Assembly: GCA_030594725.1 (NCBI GenBank)
Contig: JAUVEQ010000230.1
Span: 1-5,218 of the forward strand
Length of the DNA: 5,218 nucleotides
Direction: 5' to 3'
From: Methanobacteriota archaeon
Lineage (GTDB): Archaea > Thermoplasmatota > DTKX01 > GCA-020343715
The notes below the pieces were generated by a model, which was not told the DNA's origin, ran no database searches, and saw only the letters and a list, made by a program, of their open reading frames with translations. Positions 4,701 to 5,218 of the stretch are shown piece after piece. The first letter of the stretch is position 1; each line of letters begins with the position of its first letter. Made by a program: the position numbers and the translations under genes.

Positions 4701-5218
4701 ATGCATTCGCCCGATACCGTCGATATACTGGTCACCCTCGCGCTGAGCGGGGGTCTGGCATCGGCGGCGTACTGGAAGGGCGTTCTGGACATGAAGGGGA
4801 CGCTGACGGCCTCCGCCATGGGGATCGTCATCGGCCTCTCCGCCGGGTGGGAGTACGTTCTGCTTCTGATCCTCTATCTCATCTCATCCTTCGCCGTCAC
4901 CCGCTACGGCTATGCAGCCAAGCAGGCCGTGGGCGTGGCGGAGGGCAGGAAGGGGGAACGGGGCTGGCGGAGTGTGCTGGCCAACGGGATAGTACCGACC
5001 GTCGTGGCCATGATGCACCTTGTGGAGATACCCGGGATGGAGCCCTGGATCCCCTCGGTGCTCTTCATAACCGCCATCGCGGCCGCCGCCGCGGACACGG
5101 CCGCCTCCGAGCTTGGGGTGCTCACCCGTGACCCGGTGCTGATAACCCGCCCGAGCGAACGGGTGGAACCCGGCACCAACGGCGGCATATCGATGAGGGG
5201 CCAGGCCTTCGCCCTGGC
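4701..5218 (+). CDS. DUF92 family integral membrane protein, 3' end outside window
   Basis: The frame from ATG 4701 stays open for 172 codons to the window edge with no stop. It matches the DUF92/TMEM19 family: an early small-residue membrane segment (about 9-23), the glycine-rich ASAMGIVIGLSAGWEYVLLL region (38-57), a basic loop ending RGWRSVLANG (87-96), the conserved DTAASELG (132-139) and VEPGTNGGIS (155-164). Family members are about 230-260 residues, so perhaps the last quarter to third is missing. The plant and cyanobacterial relative VTE6 is a phytyl-phosphate kinase; the function of archaeal members is not established, and a prenyl-phosphate kinase role here is inference. The start is supported by a TATA-like box 25 bases upstream and by the methionine lying just before the first membrane segment. 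The UbiA gene ends 48 bases upstream. Confidence 0.88.
   Translation, partial: MHSPDTVDILVTLALSGGLASAAYWKGVLDMKGTLTASAMGIVIGLSAGWEYVLLLILYLISSFAVTRYGYAAKQAVGVAEGRKGERGWRSVLANGIVPTVVAMMHLVEIPGMEPWIPSVLFITAIAAAAADTAASELGVLTRDPVLITRPSERVEPGTNGGISMRGQAFAL

Noticed and set aside
3840..4706. 288-codon open frame on the minus strand
   Set aside because: It is antisense to the UbiA gene, whose membrane segments and Asp motifs are convincing; the antisense product is His/Asp/Gly-rich without any motif.

Overview
The window is two unlike pieces of DNA joined near position 197. Bases 198-5218 are high-GC DNA carrying archaeal-type genes, all on the + strand. A GPN-loop GTPase, a PAC2-family protein, a UbiA-type prenyltransferase, a DUF92 membrane protein and a zinc-ribbon/HEAT protein, together with TATA-like promoters, point to a euryarchaeote. 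My best guess is the Thermoplasmata (for example relatives of Methanomassiliicoccales), but this lineage call is inference and no marker here settles it. Bases 1-197 are about 47% GC by hand count and carry, on the - strand, the end of a korD-like ferredoxin subunit and the start of korA (2-oxoglutarate:ferredoxin oxidoreductase), with a strong AGGAGGT ribosome site. They look like a different genome, possibly an anaerobic bacterium.

Layout: korA 5' end (90-1, -), korD 3' end (196-116, -), junction near 197, PAC2 gene lacking its 5' half (198-647, +), a 130-base promoter-bearing spacer, a 598-residue zinc-ribbon/two-TM/HEAT protein (778-2574), a GPN-loop GTPase (2599-3375), a UbiA prenyltransferase with a long acidic N-terminal tail (3429-4652), and a DUF92 gene that runs off the window (4701 onward). 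Both genes at the junction are cut in the middle of a conserved domain, which argues for an assembly chimera or a recent rearrangement rather than ordinary gene order.

The zinc-ribbon/HEAT gene and the GTPase are 24 bases apart and probably share a transcript starting from a TATA-like box at 730-737; UbiA follows after 53 bases with its own ribosome site. The DUF92 gene appears to be leaderless from a separate TATA-like element. UbiA and DUF92 together suggest isoprenoid-lipid metabolism: UbiA enzymes transfer prenyl chains from prenyl diphosphates, and some DUF92 relatives (plant VTE6) phosphorylate prenyl monophosphates. No defence system, mobile element, CRISPR array or RNA gene was seen.
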